Shown: piece after piece, positions 59,888 to 64,000 of the stretch | How the letters are laid out: each line of letters starts with the position of its first letter | How positions within the stretch are numbered: position 1 is the stretch's first letter | From: RGIG8244 sp045639325 | GTDB taxonomy: Bacteria; Verrucomicrobiota; Lentisphaeria; Victivallales; UBA1829 | NCBI GenBank assembly: GCA_045639325.1 | Contig: JAZUCU010000024.1 | Coordinates: 1-64,000, forward strand | Length of the DNA: 64,000 bases | Direction of reading: 5' to 3' | Translations under genes and position numbers: made by a program | Notes under the pieces: generated by a model | Told to the model about the DNA's origin: nothing | Seen by the model: only the letters and a program-made list of their open reading frames with translations | Database searches by the model: none

Positions 59888-61876
59888 TTATCGATTCATC
59901 AATTCCAGAATTTTTGCTTTGAACGGACTGGTATAAAAATTCCCCAGATGTCCGCCGTTACTGAACCAGGTGATCCGGTTACCGAGGGTGTCAGTCAGGA
60001 ATTGTTTATCCGCATCATTGATCAGAAAATCATCCCAGGTGTGAATGACCTGAATCTTTTTATTGGTGCGTAACGTATTCTCGATACTGCGGAGGGATGC
60101 CTTTTTGACCAATGATTCATACGGGGCAGGGAAGAAAGTGGCATATTGCCGGAATTTGAGATTGTCGAGTTCTTCCAACAGTGCGATCCTATTTTCCGGT
60201 TTTGTATTGTTTTGAATGCCGGGGAGAGGTTTTTGCAAATGTTTGTGCAGAAGCAAATCCCGGATTGTCAACCGGAATATGGCGGCGATCATGTACTTCG
60301 CCTGATCTTCAGTGATGTCGATACGTCGGAACACAGAGCCTTCCGCAGGCAAGTGTTTTGCATTGTTAATGCCGAGTAGGGAAGTGATGGTGTTGAGGGC
60401 ATTTTTCTTTGCTTCATCCTTATTCCATTTAAGGGAAACCTGAGCAAAGGAATCGACCTGTTGAATGGCGTATCCCAAGTCAACGGGCGGAGCAATTGCC
60501 AGGTATTGTGTTGCATTGAGTTTCGGCTCTTTCTGTTCCAAATCTGCCAGGAATAAGGTATGAAGTGCGCCAAAGGACCAACCGGTGAAGGCAATTTCTG
60601 ATTCGTCGGGAATCAGAAAGGATTGTTTCAGATTTTTTACAATGGAATGAAAAAGATTCTGCATGTACTTTACATCATCCGGTGCGCAGCCGGGGAGGGC
60701 GTTATTGCATACCCGTTCCGAAAATTCGGGTACGAATGCGCTGTCCGTAATGACCACATGGCACCCCTGTTTCCAGTACATTTCAGCGAGAGCCATCGGG
60801 GTACTGCCTTCTTTTCTTGTCCCGATACCGGGAAGAATGAAGACGAGGCGGGGCTTTTTGAGTTTGATTCCATCGGGATCCGGTGCGCGGAAAAAGTAAT
60901 TATAAGGCTTTTTGTCATGAATTTGAATCTGAAGTTTTTCACAGTTTTTATCAAAGTCACGATTGAAACAGGAAAGACGCATCCACCAGAAATCATCCCG
61001 TTGCTCGGGACGGAAATAAAGAACTCGGAAAGTATCAATCAGGGATCCCTGCGGATAATAATTTTTCAGCTGAATTGCATTTTTCGGCAATGATTGATCG
61101 GGTTTTTGCTGCGGAACAACCGGAGGTGGTGATTTGAACTTCTCAAGCAAAGCATTGGCTGCTTTGTATGCCATAAGGTCATTGATCATTTTTCTCCGTG
61201 CAATCATGATCGCGCGGTAAATGTGATAACGGTCGGATGCATTTGACATGGCAGCAGCGTATTGATCTTCCGCAACAATAATCCGGTTGAGGACGGTCCA
61301 GGAGGAATAGGGGATGTAAGTCCGTCCGTCAAACGCATAATCGAAAATTGCACCTGCGCCATCGCGGACATTGACAAAGGAACAGAACGGGAACATGAAT
61401 GTACATCCGGGATCAATGCCCCAAACAGCGAACATGCGCCCGAAATCGGAATCGGTACTGTAAATATGGAACCAGTGTTTTGCGGGATCGAACATGCCGC
61501 CGATCCCGATGGTTGAGTTGATCAGAAAACGGAGTGTTTCATCCAACGCTCCGCCCCATTCGGCTGTCCCGAGGCAGGTAATTGCTTTGCGCGGAAATTC
61601 CAGATTGCAGCACATGTTTTCAATAATCTCAATCAAAGGGCGGGGAATGATGGTGGTATATCCGATCCCGATCGGGCGGACGACATACCGCATCACGCCG
61701 TCATTGAATGTAAAAATGGCTCTGTTCCAGCCGCTGATGGGATCTGCTCCGCCGAATTCCCTTTCGAAACGGGTAATGGACCATACTTTATCCGGTTGAG
61801 TTTGATTGTGATCGGAATCTGCAAATGCGAAACAGTTGCATAGAAACAGAAAAGAAAGCAAAACGATTTTTTTCAT
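59888..61876 (-). CDS. MlaA (VacJ)-like / alpha/beta-hydrolase fusion
   Basis: The 662-aa protein has a signal peptide (1-19, cleavage after AFA). The first half (about 30-245) is an MlaA-type domain: ADPISGWNRAIFTFNDGV at 44-61 matches the DPLEGFNRxMFxFN signature, and FPFCSFVNVRDGAGAIFDY resembles PLFGPSTVRDGxG. After a Pro-rich linker (249-263) comes a second domain with the nucleophile elbow GWSFGA (Ser 434), a conserved HTWDDFLI Asp and a late GGHLGNF His, an alpha/beta hydrolase. MlaA moves phospholipids at the outer membrane; the hydrolase may cleave a lipid. No canonical lipobox is seen, so it may be soluble in the periplasm. Confidence 0.8.
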   Translation of the reverse strand: MKKIVLLSFLFLCNCFAFADSDHNQTQPDKVWSITRFEREFGGADPISGWNRAIFTFNDGVMRYVVRPIGIGYTTIIPRPLIEIIENMCCNLEFPRKAITCLGTAEWGGALDETLRFLINSTIGIGGMFDPAKHWFHIYSTDSDFGRMFAVWGIDPGCTFMFPFCSFVNVRDGAGAIFDYAFDGRTYIPYSSWTVLNRIIVAEDQYAAAMSNASDRYHIYRAIMIARRKMINDLMAYKAANALLEKFKSPPPVVPQQKPDQSLPKNAIQLKNYYPQGSLIDTFRVLYFRPEQRDDFWWMRLSCFNRDFDKNCEKLQIQIHDKKPYNYFFRAPDPDGIKLKKPRLVFILPGIGTRKEGSTPMALAEMYWKQGCHVVITDSAFVPEFSERVCNNALPGCAPDDVKYMQNLFHSIVKNLKQSFLIPDESEIAFTGWSFGALHTLFLADLEQKEPKLNATQYLAIAPPVDLGYAIQQVDSFAQVSLKWNKDEAKKNALNTITSLLGINNAKHLPAEGSVFRRIDITEDQAKYMIAAIFRLTIRDLLLHKHLQKPLPGIQNNTKPENRIALLEELDNLKFRQYATFFPAPYESLVKKASLRSIENTLRTNKKIQVIHTWDDFLINDADKQFLTDTLGNRITWFSNGGHLGNFYTSPFKAKILELMNR

Positions 61877-62022
61877 GGTATGACTCCTTTAACTCATATT
61901 CAATTGGTTGAATATACACCTCAGCAGGAAAAAATCAAGATTTTTTTTATAACGGGATTGCATTTTTTGAAAAAAGAAGTCATATTACAGATAACGATCA
62001 ACGTAAAAGGAGGAGGAGTATT

Positions 62023-62769
62023 ATGAAAAGTCATCGTTTTACAGATTTGCCGGGGGAAGAAGAAAGCAGTTCCGAAAATCAGGTTCGTATTCCGGAAGAT
62101 GCCGACCGTGTTTTTATGGGACGCATTTATAACTGGATGGCAGGCGGTCTGGTAATAACCGGGTTGACTGCATGGAAAATTTCCGCAATGATGCTTGATC
62201 CGGCATCCATATTCAACCGTTTACCGGGGATATTTCTGATTTTATTGATTCTGGAAATTATCCTTGTCGGAGCCCTGAGTGCGTTGATTCAGAAAATTTC
62301 ACCGTTGCTTGCGGCATTGCTGTTCTGTTTCTTTGCTGTAATGAATGGAATGAGCTTGGCACCCCTGTTTCTGTTTTACACCTCAGCCAGCATAGCGTCC
62401 GCATTTTTTGCCTGCGCCGGAATGTTTTTTGTGACGAGTCTGTTTGGATATATGACAAAAATCGATCTTGGGCGTGCCGGTGCATTTTGTGTGATGGGCG
62501 TCTTCGGGTTGATCATCGCCACGTTAATCAATCTGTTCCTGAATAATTCTCTGATGGAAACAATCATCTGTTATGTGGGGATCATCCTGTTTCTGGGGTT
62601 GACTGCGTGGGATACGCAACGGCTGCGCTTGATGATGGAAAATCTCGCTTCTGATGGTGTAAGTGAAGAAGAGACGAAGAAATATGCCATAGTCGGTGCG
62701 TTGGCTTTGTACCTTGACTTTATCAATATTTTTCTTTTTCTTCTGCGATTGACCGGAAAAAGGGATTAA
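62023..62769 (+). CDS. Bax inhibitor-1 (UPF0005/YccA) family membrane protein
   Basis: The 248-aa protein has an acidic soluble head (1-25), then about seven transmembrane helices. Family signatures are FMGRIYNWMAGGLVITGLTAW near residue 30 and the end GLTAWDTQRLRLMM followed by YAIVGALALYLDFINIFLFLLRL, which matches YbhL/YccA-type BI-1 proteins. These are thought to act as pH-gated calcium-leak channels or to help control FtsH; neither is proved here. GGAGGAGG precedes the ATG. It is a single gene. Confidence 0.92.
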   Translation: MKSHRFTDLPGEEESSSENQVRIPEDADRVFMGRIYNWMAGGLVITGLTAWKISAMMLDPASIFNRLPGIFLILLILEIILVGALSALIQKISPLLAALLFCFFAVMNGMSLAPLFLFYTSASIASAFFACAGMFFVTSLFGYMTKIDLGRAGAFCVMGVFGLIIATLINLFLNNSLMETIICYVGIILFLGLTAWDTQRLRLMMENLASDGVSEEETKKYAIVGALALYLDFINIFLFLLRLTGKRD

Positions 62770-62805
62770 TAATGAAAAAAAAGGACGTTTTTCTGTAAAA
62801 AAAAC

Positions 62806-62833
62806 TTGAAATTCTGCATAAATGGAGTATTGT
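62806..62833 (+). promoter_or_regulatory. Promoter of the ketoacyl-synthase gene
   Basis: TTGAAA at 62806-62811, 16 bp, TATTGT at 62828-62833. The leader holds a small inverted repeat CAGGT/ACCTG near 62869-62888 that could be an operator or hairpin. Confidence 0.45.
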
Positions 62834-62916
62834 ATCCGCCAGAGAGTTAAAATAAACATAAACACGGACAGGTGCATATTTGTACCTGACTGAAAGACAG
62901 GATAGGTTTTTTTGTT

Positions 62917-64000
62917 ATGGCAAAACGCAAAGTAGTGATTACCGGTCGTGGTCTGATCTCTCCTTTAGGGAATGGTTTGGCCGCTAATCTTGAAAGCTTG
63001 AAAAACGGAAAAAGCGGTATTTCCTTTATGCCGGAATGGCAGGAGCTGGGATTGGACAGCCTGGTTGCCGGATGCGTGCAAATGCCCGAAGAATGTCCTG
63101 CGTTCGACCGTAAACAGTTGCGCTTCATGCCCCGTAATGCTCAGATGGCTGTTGCCGCTGCTTACGAAGCAATTACGGAAGCCGGTTATACAATGGAAAC
63201 CTTGCCCGGCGATCGAATGGCCGTTGTCAACGGTTGTGCAGGCAGTACTTATAAAGAAGTATGCAATACGACTGCACAGTATTTTGAAACGCGCAATCTC
63301 CGCAGAGTTTCCGCTTTCAGTGTTCCCCGCGTTATGCCTTCTTCTGCGGTATCCAGTCTCTCTCTTGTTTACAAAATCTTAGGTGAAAGTTATGATATCA
63401 GCTGTGCCTGTACCAGCAGTGCTCTCTCTCTGATTTCCGCAGCCCGTCTGATCCAGTCCGGTGAATATGATATTGTAATGGCAGGTGGCTCGGAAGAAGT
63501 CTCCTGGCAGCAGTCCCTCGGCTTTAATGCAATGAAAGCGTTGTCTCATTCCTACAATGATGCACCGGAAACCGCATGTCGTCCGTTCGATGTTACCCGT
63601 GATGGTTTTGTGATTGCTGAAGCAGCAGCAATCCTGATACTTGAAAGCGAAGAACATGCCAAAGCCCGCGGTGCCCGGATCATCTGTGACTTCTCCGGTT
63701 TTGCATGCAACAGTAACGGTGTTGATATGGTTGCTCCCAATGTGGAATCCAGCACAGCCGTGATTGGCGCAGCAATCCGCAATGCAGGTTTGACACCTGC
63801 TGATATCGGTTACATCAATACACACGGAACCAGTACCGGTATTGGTGACCCGGTTGAAATTCAGGCTATCCAGCGTTTGTTTGGCGAAGCAAATCCGTCT
63901 GTCGCCATCAACAGTACAAAATCACAGACCGGTCATACCATCGGTGCAGCCGGTGCATTGGAAGCCATCTTTACAACGATGATGATGGAACATTCTTTTG
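62917..64000 (+). CDS. FabB/FabF-type beta-ketoacyl-ACP synthase (3' end outside window)
   Basis: The 361 codons seen cover most of a ketosynthase, which extends the acyl chain in fatty-acid synthesis. The N-terminus VVITGRGLISPLGNG and the catalytic triad are present: Cys165 in SCACTSSALS, His303 in NTHGTSTGIGD and His340 in STKSQTGHTIG, with Lys335 nearby. The thiolase-fold order and the PSSAVSSLSLV stretch before the Cys lean toward FabB-type (KAS I) rather than FabF, but I cannot settle this. The frame is open to the window end. Family length is about 405-415, so roughly 45-55 residues are missing. Confidence 0.93.
   Translation, partial: MAKRKVVITGRGLISPLGNGLAANLESLKNGKSGISFMPEWQELGLDSLVAGCVQMPEECPAFDRKQLRFMPRNAQMAVAAAYEAITEAGYTMETLPGDRMAVVNGCAGSTYKEVCNTTAQYFETRNLRRVSAFSVPRVMPSSAVSSLSLVYKILGESYDISCACTSSALSLISAARLIQSGEYDIVMAGGSEEVSWQQSLGFNAMKALSHSYNDAPETACRPFDVTRDGFVIAEAAAILILESEEHAKARGARIICDFSGFACNSNGVDMVAPNVESSTAVIGAAIRNAGLTPADIGYINTHGTSTGIGDPVEIQAIQRLFGEANPSVAINSTKSQTGHTIGAAGALEAIFTTMMMEHSF

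Noticed and set aside
62869..62888. CAGGT...ACCTG inverted repeat as a riboswitch
   Set aside because: Only a 5-bp stem without further conserved structure; noted as a possible operator only.
1..64000. CRISPR arrays, insertion sequences with transposases, rRNA or tRNA genes
   Set aside because: None was seen by eye in the whole window; a tRNA or IS search tool could still find a degenerate one.

Overview
The window looks like chromosomal DNA of a Lentisphaerota bacterium (PVC group, Victivallis-like, anaerobic, probably gut-associated). The evidence is a Minf_1886-type protein, a family known almost only from Verrucomicrobia/Planctomycetes relatives; prepilin leaders of the FTLIELLVVIAIIAILA type that PVC genomes carry in large numbers; many secreted glycoside-hydrolase-like and DUF4838 proteins paired with AraC regulators; and a superoxide reductase, flavodiiron protein and rubredoxin operon typical of strict anaerobes. 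Most promoters I could find are sigma70-like with 16-17 bp spacers. Many units end in perfect hairpins.

Layout. 1-4636: an AT-rich, defence-like cluster with the C-terminal part of an Eco57I-type methylase, a three-Cys-motif partner (TcmP-like) protein, a radical SAM protein and a BRO-N/Fic fusion. 4733-22413: housekeeping and metabolism, with aas, RNase P RNA, purM, tyrS, GH127 with its AraC regulator, the oxygen-defence operon, a Gfo/Idh/MocA oxidoreductase, Minf_1886, argG, an EamA transporter, an SGNH esterase, and an overlapping STAS-glycosyltransferase-arfB operon. 22555-22922: an MNT nucleotidyltransferase followed by a stump of its HEPN partner. 23017-24222: iron-dependent alcohol dehydrogenase.

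24309-26810 is the strangest part. It is an AT-rich segment bounded by two imperfect direct repeats of about 75 bp that share an identical 28-nt core. It carries a strongly folded RNA candidate and two unrecognised small-protein or membrane-protein genes, each sitting between copies of a second, internal repeat, so it looks like a two-cassette array.

26966-37447: a nucleotide pyrophosphatase-like enzyme, TauE/SafE and GH95 (opposite strand), acyl-ACP thioesterase, and an overlapping run of pilin-like protein, GH123-like protein and metallophosphoesterase. 37578-42293: MarR-regulated RND efflux operon. 42840-53933: AraC regulators and secreted carbohydrate-active proteins, including a pilin-leader/GH39-like fusion, a DUF4838/CBM9-like protein and an unrecognised TIM-barrel-like protein, plus a DUF362 ferredoxin. 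54201-64000: proS, an XRE-cupin-acyl-CoA synthetase fusion, proC, an AraC regulator, an MlaA-alpha/beta-hydrolase fusion, a Bax-inhibitor-1 family protein and a FabB-like ketoacyl synthase that runs off the end.

Taken together the genes suggest polysaccharide or glycan scavenging (arabinofuranoside, fucoside, hexosamine-type enzymes) under local AraC control, anaerobic oxygen tolerance, and two acquired islands. All functions come from reading motifs and remembered families. No database search was possible.
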